The notes under the pieces are model-generated. The model did not search any database. It saw only the letters and a program-made list of their open reading frames with translations, and was not told the origin of the DNA. A DNA stretch of 64,000 nucleotides from Anaspis maculata (Eukaryota > Arthropoda > Insecta > Coleoptera > Scraptiidae): contig OX421968.1 in NCBI GenBank assembly GCA_949128115.1, positions 30,532,877 through 30,596,876 of the forward strand, read 5' to 3'. Shown here piece after piece: positions 42,346 through 54,298 of this stretch. Both the position numbers and the translations under genes were made by a program. The first letter of the stretch is position 1. The number at the start of each line of letters is the position of its first letter.

Positions 42346-42347
<2 letters not shown>

Positions 42348-42408
<61 letters not shown>

Positions 42409-42462
42409 CTGCTGACGTGTTCTACAGCTCCAAGCTTTATTATATTAATAGAAACTAATAAA

Positions 42463-42498
<36 letters not shown>
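42348..42498. repeat. (AT)n and (CTAT)n microsatellites
   Basis: A pure (AT)n run at 42348-42405 abuts the satellite block; an uninterrupted (CTAT)n run lies at about 42462-42497. Confidence 0.95.
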
Positions 42499-44984
42499 GT
42501 ATCTGTCTAAAATGTTTTTGAAATTATTACCAGTGTTTCCCACATACACTGTGTTTTCTTTCTCATTTATTTGTATACTATTTTAGATTGACGTTACTAA
42601 CCTACTCAGTTACTTACTTACTAAAGCATGCATGATGTACGAATGTTTTTGCGCGCGCCGAAGATAGGTGGCCATGGCCATTCCAGTATTCCAAATTCAA
42701 CCCTCTTCAACTCGATACTTTAATAATGGCGGGACATTTTGTATAATGCATCCATTAGCGAAAGCTAAACATATGTGTGACATGGCCGCGATAATTTGAA
42801 ATATGACGTAAAGCGCAGTCGATCGGTGAGCCCATGTCAGCGTTATACGCAACATTAATTGCCGTTGGTTTTGGCATGGCTTCAATTTCGCACCGCATTT
42901 CAATCATTCTTTCAAATTACAATTCAAATGCTACCAGAAGCAAAACTGGAGGAGTATTTTCTTTTTATTTCCAAAGTAAAAGGATTTGTTTGCTTATCAC
43001 TACTATCAGTAGTTACCAGTGGTGAAGGGTGAACTGATTATTATGTCCATAAACTGTCACATTGTATTTGAACAATAAAATAATAGTTATTGACAAAGTT
43101 TGAAAAGGTCACGTGGTCCGTCCTGATAAGTAGATTATGAAGACTGCCCGAGTCGACGCCCCTTTGAACTCGGTGCTTGGCACCTCCACAGAAACCAATA
43201 TCCAATTAGGATTACGCCATACGGTTTGATGTTATCGAAATTCGAAACTAGGGGAGTAGTAGTCCGGCTTATTTCAGAGGCGACAGGACTCCCAATCAAA
43301 CGAACCAATAAATTGGATAAAAATTGCTTCCCAGATTAAATTACCAATCGCCTGAGTCTCCTGTTTTAATCTGCGGTGATAGTTTGGAGGATTCTTGGAT
43401 TAAAAGTATCGCTGCTGCTGTTGGTCGCTGAAAGGCTTGATTGGCTGGAGCTGCAGGGAGAATTTTCGGAAATTGAGATGTCGCCGGTCGCGCAAGGCGG
43501 CTCAAGTGAAATTAGAGACTTTTGGGGAACATTAAAAATTTGTAATAAGCGCGCGCGGTTGAAAGAGCTAGGAGCCGTGCAAAAAGGGCGCTCTGGTGTT
43601 ATGAAAGTTTGTGAATCTTATTAAGGAAAAGGCGGGCTCCCTAGTATGTACAACCAAGTTCCTTTACATACCAGTTGCACACTCCACCTTCTGTCCCGTC
43701 GGTATTAAAATTTGTAATTTAATATCACGTATATAGTACTTTTATTAAGTTTTTCGTCCCTTTGTTTCGCGGTTGTGGCCCTTCTTTATGCGTTCAAGAA
43801 ATGCACCGCTCACCAGATCGATTCTAATGAGCCACATCCTTGATTAAATTCCTCATGAGTAGTGTATCACTGTGGAGAATGTTGTATGTGTAATGACATG
43901 CAATTGAGCCCACCGAAGCAGTGCATGAGATGAGAGAAGGGTGCAGACACGGCAATATCCGGACCATGATTCATTGAGATCCGCTTGCTCGGGCGTTTGT
44001 ACCACTTATTAAAGGTAGTTGATGAACTCAGACTCTCCAAGATAAGACTCGAGATTAGTTGGCCACGAATTTCTGCTCGTTTCGTTTCACTCCGACTATC
44101 ATTTGCATTATTTTACTGCGTCAAATTGAGTCTGACGCTACTGTACAATCAGAATCAGGCTCAAGTGGGGCGAACGCCGGAGTACACACATATTTAGATA
44201 AAACCACTTTGCCGAAAATCAACAAAGCCAATGCACGAAACCCGAAATGTACAACACCGACAACCCTCATCAGAGAGCGCACCGCAACCGGCTCTTGTAA
44301 ATTTCAATGTCCCGCGAACTTTCAGACTTTTGGATGCTGATCCACTTGCTTGATGAATCAGTGATCAACCTTGAGACTTGACGAAGAACTTTTACCCTTT
44401 TTTCTCACCTACTGTTACCTGGAACTTGTAACAGATACTATGACACCCCACAACAAGCATCAGGTCCATCCATCATTTCACCCCAAGTCCGACGTGCTGT
44501 GGCGAGCCAGATTAAACGTTAAACGACGAAGACAAACTCTGGATCAGAAATACCGAATTCTTTGACTTCTTTGACCGGTGTAGTTCCATTGGAAGGTTCA
44601 GCGGCTGAGGGAAAAGGCGTTCTAGATGGAAGTCTATGCCACATACTTGAATGGCTATACCGCTTATGAACCTATCACGCATAATGCCGCCCCGGGAATT
44701 GAACAGAGCTAGAAAATGGCGTCATCATATTGATGATTCACTTCCTATACTTTCAGCTGGTCTCAAAATACTGAGCGACATAGCTACCGTGGAATGTTTT
44801 TAGAGCCGTGAAATTTATAAAACGTACTGTGATTTCACAAAATCCAATAGTCTTTTTAATTATCCTTATTTAACTGCATGTGTAGTGGTCTCAAACTGCA
44901 AATTATCACGAAAGTGGGTCGTCGAATTGGATGGTGGGAAAACACTGGGCTTCGAGTAAATGAAACATGAATGAAACGTCAATA
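42499..44984. other. No gene recognised
   Basis: Frames up to about 95 codons occur (for example 43376-43624, 44059-44340) but show no known motif and are of a length expected by chance. Compared with its surroundings it has few repeats and could be non-coding host sequence. Confidence 0.5.
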
Positions 44985-44989
44985 GAAAT

Positions 44990-45112
44990 TACGGCTGTTA
45001 CGGCCGTTTCATCGCGATTTCAAATTTCGGACATTTTCAGACTAAAAACAAAGAACAACAACAAACAAAGCAAACAGGTAAATGCTGAATTAATAGCAGA
45101 AAAACTACCTCA
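44990..45112. repeat. Left arm of a widely spaced inverted repeat
   Basis: This stretch, with GCCGTTTCATCGCGATTT, AACAAAGAACAACAACAAA and AATGCTGAATTAATAGCAG, is the diverged reverse complement of 48226-48336. The arms lie outside LINE 4. They may be the ends of one old element or two opposite copies of a repeat. Confidence 0.75.
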
Positions 45113-45430
45113 GGGAATTACAGAGCTTCAATATAATTGAGCATGTCAGAGTGACTGTAGAAGCAATCTACATTTTGTACTTGCCGTCAAACAATTCAAT
45201 ATTATTTGGTAGGAAAATTAAGCACAGAACGCACAAGATTGCAGTAAAAGCCGTGGAAATCAAAAGAAACAAGCGAGCAAAAAACAGCGAAAAAACAACA
45301 ACAATACTCGAACATGTAAGAAAATCATGAAGGATTTCCAATGAACTTAGGTAGGATCCAAAACAGGTACGATACGTGAGAAGGTAAAATGTTTATGCCG
45401 TTCACGTTTTAAATTCAGTAAATTGATTTT

Positions 45431-45560
45431 TTGGAGCAAAAACAAAGTGACAAGCTGGGGCGCTACGGCTGATGACACCTGCGAAGTTTTGGAGCGAAAC
45501 TATCAGCGGCCATCAGCCGTCTCCTCCCAGTGTTCCAGCTTGTCACTTAATTTTGCTCCA
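45431..45560. repeat. 130-bp hairpin
   Basis: TTTGGAGCAAAAACAAAGTG / ACAAGCTGG at the left pairs with CCAGCTTGTCACT / TAATTTTGCTCCA at the right, and ACGGCTGATG (45465-45474) with CATCAGCCGT (45511-45520) further in. A minus-strand frame (45503-45802) overlaps but has no recognisable domain. Confidence 0.7.
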
Positions 45561-46185
45561 GAAGTCATTCTACTAAAAATAAAACAGTGAACAGGATATA
45601 CCTTGTCAGTTAAACTGAGGGTTGGGGAGGAATTAACAAAACGTCTAATTTCAAGTTCCTCAAGAAAAGAATACAGAAACTTGTCATCGGAAACGTGAAG
45701 CATCGACTTGAAATCAATAAATAACAAATCATGGGAAGACTCATGTACATGAGCATGAGCGGCAAAAGAGGAAGAAAACGAGGCGGGCTCAAGATAAGAC
45801 AATGTTCATTCCAATGGCCATTTTTACAATAGTGTTGGAAGTTTGTCAATGTTTAGTTTGTCCAACAAACATCAGTTTTCAATATAACGACAGAACACTA
45901 GGTCCATATTTACACTAACTTAAGATTAAACAATATATAACAGATAGATATAACAATTGTTGTCATAAAATTACAACAATAACAATATGTGCAATATGTA
46001 CATAACAAATACAAACTTTAGAGCAAACAGAAATAAAAAATTCTTGCAGCTTTTATCAGAAACTCATTCAGTCTGTAGAAACAACCTTCGATCAACATTT
46101 TTCTTACATTTTGTCGAAATGATACAGAACCCGTGTTTGAGAGTCCCATGATAGCATTAAATGAGAAACCTCTGATAAAAACATG

Positions 46186-46530
46186 CTATGAGCTATGTAT
46201 CCTATGTGTGATGGATGCGCGAGTCTTTACTTTACCCCCCCCCCCCGATACCAACTCATCTATACTAGTGATGAAGTGCTCGTTAAATGCATTGGGATAA
46301 TCTTTAACCTCAGTCATTTGCCGGCTCTGAGTCATAGTCGAGGAGAAGCCCGGTCTAGGTTTCCCACCCGCACTATTTTTTATAACGCTCCAGACGGCCC
46401 TTGATTTGTTGTTGCTTTGACCAATTTTGTTGTCATTGTAGGTTTTTTTGGCCGGGAGAATGCTGGAAACATGTTTATTCTTGAGAATCTTATACCTAGG
46501 AAGCAATCCATCATCACCAGTTCGCGTATA
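46186..46530 (-). pseudogene. LINE 4 linker between endonuclease and polymerase
   Basis: On the minus strand, TGDDGLLPRYKILKNK, AKKTYNDNKIGQSNNKSRAV and WSVIKNSAGGKPRP resemble the region that follows the endonuclease in jockey-like elements (K-x-Y-x-x-x-I, then N-x-K-x-x-W). It is the continuation of the part at 47600 across the inserted fold-back element. It ends in a stop at 46186 with no polymerase after it. Confidence 0.7.
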
Positions 46531-47594
46531 CCGGGTGATCATTTGAAAACTATCCACCTGCAATATCTCCTGATTGCTAGTGAAAATGTCTTTGCGCAAA
46601 AACAGGTCGATTTTTATATCAAGGGGGACATCTAAAACATACATTGGGGAATTTCTATCTTAAGCTCCCTCGCCCTCACTCACCCCAACTTTGAAATTTC
46701 AGATGACACCACCTACCTTGCGATACATCAAATTAGAAAGAATTGAATTCTCTTTCTGAAAAAAATATTTTGAAATCTTCCAACTCCGCCCCTCGTTTTT
46801 CCTTAAGTTCTATGAGTGTCCAATTCAATATTCTTGACCTCCATTTCTCTTCAACACAGTCAACGTCATCCTGCACAGCATCGAAAGAGAAAATTTTCCA
46901 TTAAAAAAGTGCCACCCAAATTCACCCTTTCGCTCCCCCCACTTCACCTTAAAAATCTAAAATGTCAGCACCCATTTCCTAATACATCAAATTAAAGGAA
47001 ATTGAATTCTCTCCCTGAAAACATTTTTTCACAATTTTTAAAGCGCCCCACTCGCCCCCGAGTGGTTGTAAATTTCGAAAAAATTATTTCCAGAAAGAGA
47101 ATTCAATTCCCTTCAATTTGATGTAGTTACCACAAAGTAGGTGGTGTTTTGTTAAATTTTGGAGTTGAGGTGGGGGAGAGCGAGGGGGAGAGCAAATGGG
47201 AGAATTCGGATATCACTTTTTCCACCAAAAACGTTCTTCTTCGATGCTTTCTAGAATGACGCCGACTTAATAAAAAAAAAATGAGGGGTCCAGATTATAA
47301 AATTGGACAGTCGGAGAATTTGCAAGAAAAAGGGGGTGGGGTTAAAAATTTCGAAAATATTTTTTTCAGAACGAAAATACAATGCTCTTTAATTTGATTT
47401 ATCGCAAGGTAGCTGGTGTCATTTGAAATTTCAAAGTTGGGGTGAGTGGGGGCGAGGGAGGTGAATATAGAAATTTGACAATGTATGTTTTGGATGCCAT
47501 CCCTGATATAAAAATCGACCTGTTTTTGCTTGAAAAAATATTCAATAGGAATCGGGAGTTATTGCAGGTGGATAGTTTTCAAATGATCACCTGG
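46531..47594. mobile_element. Fold-back element, CCGGGTGATC family, copy 1
   Basis: CCGGGTGATCATTTGAAAAC at the left is mirrored at the right (one mismatch in the last bases), flanked by TATA on both sides, so the duplication is TA or TATA. The arms continue inwards, for example AATTCTCTTTCTGAAAA and its complement, so most of the 1064 bp is palindromic. It sits inside LINE 4 coding sequence. Confidence 0.9.
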
Positions 47595-47599
47595 TATAT

Positions 47600-48045
47600 A
47601 CTGTGAATCTCTCGAAGAAAGGCTCCCTCCTCCATTAACCGGGGCGTAATCCAAGGGTTCGGCAATTCTTTGTTACCCCCAATTTCACACCTCAAAATAG
47701 GGCAAGAAGCATCGTTCAGGCAGCGGTCTACCGTTTCAAAAAAAGAGTTAATTTGATCTAGAGGACATCCGCCGTGATAGAGGTCAGCCCAAGACTCATT
47801 CTTCAAAACACGGAAAAATCTACCAACGTTTTCTGAGGTAAAAGACCTCTTGAAAGTGAATTTATTCCGCAGTCTCGAGCCCCGACCCAGAGGACCCAGG
47901 GAAAGCGCAACCAACTGCGCCAGATGGTCTGAAAGCACGTTACCCATCGTCCGAGCCCCAACCACCTCCAAATCCGCCGACGACAGACTCACAAAAACAT
48001 TGTCAATGAGAGTGTCTGTGTCTCTCTCTGCATCCTAGAGGAACC
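47600..48045 (-). pseudogene. LINE 4 endonuclease C-terminal part
   Basis: The minus-strand translation shows TLIDNVFVSLSSADLE, a VLSDHLAQLVALSLGP segment with the catalytic Ser-Asp-His of APE-type LINE endonucleases, then a linker with PWITPRLMEEGAFLREIHS. The frame is cut at about 47594 by the fold-back element. Upstream of 48045 the homology continues in another frame, so at least one frameshift is present. Confidence 0.75.
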
Positions 48046-48225
48046 AGTGAAGCAAGGATTTAAACCATGTGCCGCCAGATGGACAGACCTTGTCTGAAGA
48101 AACCGTGTGTGTTCTCGTAATCTTGTGTCAAAGCTTCCAAAGGTCCGACCTACGTAGGCCTTACCACAACTACAAGACTACGCGAGCACTCTTAGGAAAA
48201 ATAGACACCATAATATTAATTAGCA

Positions 48226-48336
48226 ATTTTGCTGCTATTAATTCAGCATTTGCCCGTACGCTTTATTTGTTGTTGTTCTTTGTTTTAAGTATGAAGATGT
48301 CCAAAATTTGGAATCGCGACGAAACGGCTGTAACTA
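48226..48336. repeat. Right arm of the widely spaced inverted repeat
   Basis: Reverse complement of 44990-45112 with scattered differences. It ends just where the fold-back element at 48339 begins. Confidence 0.75.
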
Positions 48337-48338
48337 AG

Positions 48339-50298
48339 CTGCTCGTCAAAAGTCAAGCATAGACCAAAATTTGCTCCAATTTCAAGTAAGGATTTCTACA
48401 GGAAAAGATATCCGATTTGAAAAAAATGTATGGTGCTTGGTAGAGGTTTTCTTCAGCTACAAGACGCTATGTCGATTCACGTCACCATTGACTTTGTCCA
48501 TGATATACAGGATGCCAAAGGAAAGAGTGTGAAAAGTGTTAATTTTTGAAGTCGTGCAACTTAAAAAAAAAAAAACGGATTTTTTTTCTCTTGAGTTTTA
48601 GAAAGCGGATATCAATGGCCGCATTCATAAGTCACAACAGTTGTGGAACTGTTACCGATTTGTCCTGTGAACGGTGCGCTACTTTTCCGCTCCGCTCGGA
48701 GCGGACGGCCATGTTTTGTAGCGGCTCGGAAGTTCGCTACATTTTGGTAGCATAGTGAGCAATAGGAGTGGGAGGTGGAAGAATGAGAGAAACGTTAAAT
48801 TTTGATGTTCCCAATAGCCATTCTGACATTTTATGGGTTCAAGAGTGTTGTTCGGTGCTGTTTACCTTGCGTGCTGTTTTGAATTTTTGAAGATTATAAG
48901 TTTTTTCCCAGCTAATGTGAATCGCTTGTTAAATATAGACCATCGAGCTATAGCACTGGGTGAAATTCTCCAAGACCAGATTATATTTCCGGCTATTCTT
49001 GACGCGGCGCTGGATGTGTCACCGCCAGTCACCGCTACTTCCAACAATGCGTTCGTAAGACGCCAACAGTTCCGAAGGAGCGTAGCGGTAGCTGCTCCCG
49101 TCTTATGAAAGCGGCCAATATCTCGGAACGGTTTTTGACTTTTGATCGTATTTTGTTTCTTCAAAGAATTCTTGATTTTTTGTGAAATCTAGATTTTTTG
49201 ATGCAGAATTTGCTAGAACAGTTGCTTTTTCTTGAAAATTCACAGAAACGTACACAGTTGCTGGATGAATTATACCATGAGGAAATTGACCTCGTGGACC
49301 TCCAGCAGAGGTTATCCTCTGGACCTCTTCAGGGGAGATGCCCAATGAAGCATGCTGCAACATCACTCACACTTCCAGATTTCCTGGGAAAAACCTCGTT
49401 GATCTTCTGTTTTCACTACTGATGTGGAAGTGGTAGATTACATTCATGCTGACATTTCAATGGTGACAAGTACAAAAAAAAGTTCTGACATGACAAACGT
49501 CAAAATTACCCCCCACCACTGAAAAAGTATGAACGTGAAAAATTTGCACATCTTACTGGAATGACCAATAATGTGTCCGATTTAAATCAAAAAGAGAACT
49601 ATGGCTCCATCTCTACTCGTCTAGGAGATATCACTTCTGGAAATTTCCAGTGACTTGGGCAGTAACAAAATCACCCACGATGTTTCTAATCGGTAACCAT
49701 GGTAATTTTGATGCAACGTATGGTTTCAAGTCTTGCATTTTTATTCATGCTGGGTTCGATAAGTGTCAAAGTGATGACGCAGCATGCTTCATTGGACATC
49801 TCCTCTGAAGAGGTCCAGGGGATAACCTCTTCTGGAGACCCATGAGCTTAATTTTTCTCATGGTATAATTCATCCATCAATTGTCTACGTTTCTGTGAAT
49901 TTTAAAGAAAAAGCAACAGCTCTAGCAAATTCTGCATCAAAAATCTAGATTTCACAAAAAAACCAAGAACTCTTCAAAGAAACAAAATACGATCAAAAGT
50001 CAAAAACCGTTTCGAGATATTGATATCCGCTTTCTAAAACTCAAAAGAAAAAAAATCAGGAATTTTTCCTAAAAAAGTTTCACGACTTCAAAACTTAACA
50101 CTTTTGACACTCCTTCCTTTGGCATCCTGTATATCATGGACTAAGTCAATGGTGCCGTCAGTCGACATAGGGTCTTGCAGCTAAAGAAAAGCTCTACCAG
50201 CCGCCATAAACTTTTTTTAAATTGGATATTTTTCCCTCAAGATATCCATGCTTGAAGTGGGAGCAAATTTTGCCCTATGCTCAACTTTTGACGAGCAG
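48339..50298. mobile_element. Large fold-back element with nested MITE
   Basis: The left arm (48339-48616, continuing 49117-49410) is the reverse complement of the right arm (49770-50298), from CTGCTCGTCAAAAGT at the outer ends inwards, with moderate divergence. A 500-bp MITE interrupts only the left arm. The loop is about 49410-49770. Outer target duplications were not found. No coding capacity. Confidence 0.85.
48617..49116. mobile_element. 500-bp MITE, GGCCGC(A/T)TTCATAAG ends, AAT duplication
   Basis: The inverted ends share GGCCGC-TTCATAAG with one mismatch. AAT flanks both sides (48614-48616 and 49117-49119). The opposite arm of the host fold-back element shows the uninterrupted site, reading GATATCAATATCTCG in the same sense, which proves the insertion. 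A 3-bp duplication suggests a PIF/Harbinger-type element, though AAT is not the usual TAA/TTA. No coding capacity. Confidence 0.88.
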
Positions 50299-50584
50299 TT
50301 TATTTATAATAAAAAAGAAAAGCAGCGGAAAAAACTCGTTCTTTATTATACCGGGTGTCCGCGCGAAAACTTGAGTTGCGATAATTTTCGCAGTTTTCAA
50401 GATACAAATTTCAAATTTCACAGCGTCAATTCGTAACGCGGGGGACATCGGGTTCGGTAGGCACAAGTAGGAACGGGACGGACCAATTCGTACCACCCCC
50501 TAGCAACCCTTTTTTTTCACATGGCACCCTCCCTTTTTCTAGATTTTTTTCAGAAGAAGAATGTTACTCTTGATACACCTGTGA

Positions 50585-51465
50585 AAAATTGAAGGAGAAA
50601 GTTCAAAAGGTAAAATTCAGTCCAGTTGATATAAAAATTGATGTAGACTTATTTTTATGCTTATTCCAAAGCAAAACAATGTCTGCATACCAAATTTCAG
50701 GTCGATCGTATCAACGGTTAAGACAGTTATCGAGGAAGATCACAGATATACAGGGTGTTTCGGTGAACTTGCATAATACTTCGGGAGGTGATTCCTCTTA
50801 AGAAAATAAGTCGAAAAGTGAGAGTAACATTTTTCCCTGAAATGCTTCCTAAGGGAGTTACAGCCCTTCAAAGGTACAAAGTTGAACAAAGTTTTTGATT
50901 ATTTGCTGAAAAACCGTTAAAGGTAGGAACTTCAAATTTGGTATAGAGAAGTTCCTCAACAGTGCAAATGTACATGCAAAGTTCTAAACAAATCTTACCA
51001 GTGGTAGCGAAATTAGTGAGGATTGGGATTATGTTGAGAATTATTCATGACACGTCCTTGTTTTTTCACTTTCACTTCATAACGATGCATCCTACGGAAA
51101 AAATGCAGGAGGAATAAAAGTTTTGAATTGAACCAATCTATCGAAAACATCAAATTTAAAACTCTTACCTTTGACAGTTCTTGAGCAAATAATTGAAAAC
51201 TTTGTTGCATTTTGTACCTTTGAGGAGCTGTAACTCCCTCAGGGAGCACTTGAGGAAAAAACTTTACTTTTATTTTTCGACTTATTTTTTTTGGAGTCTT
51301 ATGCAAGGTCACTGAAACACCCTGTATAGACACACACCCACACACACATCATTCTGGAAATGGTCCTAATCGTCTTGGGGGACCTCAAAATGAATATATC
51401 CGACGAAATCTCAAAACGTTTCTTCTGCACAATTACAATACTTCCCCTTCCATGTTGAGGGGGGG
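50585..51465 (-). mobile_element. GT-microsatellite-bearing repeat family, copy 1 (interrupted)
   Basis: Its reverse complement matches copy 2 at 54080-54480: TTTGAGATTTCGTCGGATAT-type start, CCCAAGACGATTA, CATTT-CAGAATGATGTGTG, a GT-rich run, then GATCTTCC-CGATAACTG, a GATCGAC segment and TTTGGTATGCA. The fold-back element at 50751-51324 is inserted in the microsatellite part. Confidence 0.8.
50751..51324. mobile_element. 574-bp fold-back element, CAGGGTGTTTC ends
   Basis: CAGGGTGTTTCGGTGAACTT at the left is mirrored at the right with two mismatches. TATA flanks both ends, so the duplication is TA or TATA. The arms continue inwards, for example GAGTTACAGC and GCTGTAACTC. It interrupts the GT-bearing family copy. 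Confidence 0.88.
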
Positions 51466-52978
51466 GGAGGAAAATGATTGTAAGTATTAGGTATACGGAT
51501 TCTCAATAACTGAAAATCTGGTTCGTCATGAAAAAGGAACATCCACTTCAAATATTTGCAGAGACTGATGCCCGCGATGAGAGGACGATTTTTTCTTTCT
51601 GAATTAAGCTTGCTTCATTCAACCTTATGTCATGTGCCATCCTATACAATAACAACCGGAAACTGGAATTGGACAAATAAATGTAAATATTAAATTTTCA
51701 CGGGTGCTCTCTCCGGGCTTGAGCAACGCGTAAGCGCAGCGAAACATTGGAAGTCACCACTATTTTCATAGTTGTATTGTGGGTTGTATACAAGAGGTTC
51801 AGTTTATTACAACATAATAATTGCACTCGTAGCGCTTATTAATGGTAAACGTTGAGCTCGATGTATCTACCCTTAAATTTTTTGGGCCTTAAAATTTTCA
51901 ACGCAGTACGTAGCTCACGTGCGAAATTGCTGCAAGTGGAATTAGTTGAAATGGCAAATTTATGATAATAATTCACCAAGTTTCTGCGGGGAGGTTATTA
52001 AAAATGACGCATTATGAAAGCGATAAAAGCCCGCGCGCACAGAGGGTTCTGAATTACGGAATTCATGCCTACCATACCTATATGAAGCAAGAAGCTGTTC
52101 CTAAATCATAAACTGTACTGTAAGGTAGGTAGGTAGATAGGTACTCGTAGCTCATAGGTAGTAAGTACATCAAAGTGAGTAAGTACTAATCCTAAAGGCC
52201 TCAGAGGAGTGAGGAGTGAGAGTGCCTCACATAGTTTGCAGATAGATATACCTAAATGAAGTAGGTACCTACTAGGCGGCGAGTCTAATGAGCAAATATT
52301 CAAAAGTTATCTGACGTATGAATTTCACAAAACAAGCTGCAAGAGAAGTGCGAGCGAGCTAAAAATGCCAATAAGTAAGTCTTTGTACCTCGCTTTGTAC
52401 TTAAGCTACCTATACTTATTCTTAGACATACCTGATACTTTTTTGTCATCATTCATTTTTTATTACATCAAGTTTCCACTTCCCTGTCACTTGCCATAGA
52501 TATTATACATGAACAATTTTCACAGATTCACCAGGCGAAACTTGAACCCTTGTCTCGTTCAATTTATTTGCTTAAAACATGTCAAAAATACAAATAGTGA
52601 GACAAAATAAATCGAAGGTGTCAGCTTACTTTTCCGGTAATATCCCATCAAGATCATTCAGTACGATGGCGACACTCTTACTTTGACAATATCCTGGTCT
52701 AGAATGCGAATTTATAAACTTAAATCTACTTATACGTTGGCATACATTGAAGCTGATATAAACAACACGGCAGCAATTTCCTTTCGCATCCTCTCTAGCA
52801 TCACAGCGTCTAAAATGTTTTTTGACTGATGGCTGAAAGGTTCCATGCAAAGTTTACATGGCAAAAGAGATATTTCTGACTTGTTCAGTCTCCATGAAAT
52901 TGCGCGAGGTATTATTTGAAAGGTCCAAAGATCGGTGATAGAATGAAAACAATTAATTTTAGTTTTTTCTTCTTTATA
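51466..52978. other. No gene recognised
   Basis: Short frames only. A few (GGTA) units lie at 52123-52143. The minus-strand frame at 52626-53047 extends into the neighbouring fold-back element and has no recognisable domain. Confidence 0.5.
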
Positions 52979-54059
52979 CCGGGTGATCATTTGAAAACTA
53001 TCCACCTGCAATAACTCCCGATCCCTAGTGAATATTTTTTCGAGCAAAAACAGGTCGATTTTTATATCGAGGGGATATCCAAAACATACATTGACAAATT
53101 TCTATATTCACCCCCCTCGCCCCCACTCACCCCAACTTTGAAATTTCAAATGACACTACCTACCTTGCGATACATCAAATTGAAGGAAATCAAATTTTCT
53201 TTCTGAAGAAAATATTTTAAATTATTTTAACCACCCCCTTTTCCCTAAAAATTCTCTGACTGTCCCATTTCATATTCTGGACCCCTCATTTTTTTCTCAA
53301 TTTAGTCGGCGTCATCCTAGATAGCATCGAGGAAGAAAATTCTCGGTGGAAAAAGTGCTACCCAAATTCACCCCTTTGCTCTCCTCCACCTCAACTCCCA
53401 AATTCAACGAAACACCACCTACTTTGTGATACATCAAATTGAAGGGAATTGAATTCTCTTTCCGAAAAAATTTTTTTGAAATTTTCTACCCCTCCCCCAA
53501 TAAATTGGCCATTTGGAGTATTCTAGGGGGAAATGAGAGGGCTTTAAAAATTGTGAAAAAATCTTTTTCTGGAAGAGAATTCAATTTCCTTTAATTTGAT
53601 GTACATATTAGGAAATGGGTGCTGACATTTTAGATTTTTAAGGTGAAGTGGGGGGAGCGAAAGGGTGAATTTGGGTGGCACTTTTTTTATGGAAAATTTT
53701 CTCTTTCGATGCTGTGCAGGATGACGTTTACTGTATTAAAGATAAATGGAGGTCAAGAATATTAACTTGGACACTCAGAGAATTTTAGGAAGAATGAGGG
53801 GTGGGGTTGAAAAATTTCAAAATATTTTTTTTAGAAAGAGAATTTAATTCTCTTCAATTTTATGTATCGCAAGGTAGGTGGAGTCATTTGAAATTTCAAA
53901 GTTGCGGTGAGTGAAGGCGAGGGGGCTTAAGATATAAATTCTCCAATGTATGTTTTAGATGTCCCCCTCGATATAAAAATTGACCTATTTTTGCTCAAAG
54001 ACATTTGCACTAGGAATCTGGAGATATTGCAGGTGGATAGTTTTCGAATGATCACCCGG
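52979..54059. mobile_element. Fold-back element, CCGGGTGATC family, copy 2
   Basis: Same ends and body as the copy at 46531-47594: CCGGGTGATCATTTGAAAAC at the left and its complement at the right with one mismatch, TA on both sides (52977-52978, 54060-54061), 1081 bp. Internal blocks such as TACCTTGCGATACATCAAAT are shared. Largely palindromic and non-coding. Confidence 0.92.
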
Positions 54060-54079
54060 TATTAAATCCCTTGTTACTT

Positions 54080-54197
54080 TCCTGGCCCCACCACGAACAC
54101 GGAGGGAAAGTATTCGTGCAGAAAAAAAGTTTTCAGATTTCACTGGATATATCCGTTTTGAGCTCCCCCAAGACGATTAAGACCATTTTCAGAATGA

Positions 54198-54229
<32 letters not shown>

Positions 54230-54252
54230 TGGGTGCGTGCGTGCGTGCGTGC

Positions 54253-54298
<46 letters not shown>

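Larger units (their letters stand above)
34267..42347. mobile_element. 8-kb satellite block with inverted ends, flanked by (AT)n
   Basis: The left end CTTGATGAATGATGTATTTC, continuing GGGCTC, is mirrored at 42322-42347 with one mismatch, and both ends abut pure (AT)n runs (34221-34266 and 42348-42405). Inside lie a 1-kb unique part with a MITE (34696-34860) and about 11 copies of a 638-bp satellite. The terminal repeat is related to the satellite motif AGCCCGAAATACATCATGAA. No coding capacity. Whether it is a mobile unit that targets (AT)n or an array grown between two inverted copies is not settled. Confidence 0.6.
45850..48210 (-). mobile_element. LINE 4, minus strand, with internal deletion and insertion
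   Basis: Read on the minus strand, an endonuclease end (48045-47600), a linker (46530-46186) and a short polymerase C-terminal part (about 46170-46060, with MLIEGCFYRLNEFLIKAA) appear in LINE order. The endonuclease and linker are separated by a fold-back element (46531-47594). The whole reverse transcriptase palm is absent between linker and C terminus, so a large deletion occurred. The C-terminal motif resembles YYSVEEYLND of LINE 3, so the two may be relatives. Confidence 0.7.

Noticed and set aside
43376..44565. Several 60-95-codon frames in a repeat-poor stretch
   Set aside because: No domain, no splice-site pattern that joins them convincingly, and frames of this size are expected by chance.
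45503..45802. 99-codon minus-strand frame as a host gene or a Penelope-like piece
   Set aside because: It overlaps a 130-bp hairpin and shows no motif that I can tie to a family.
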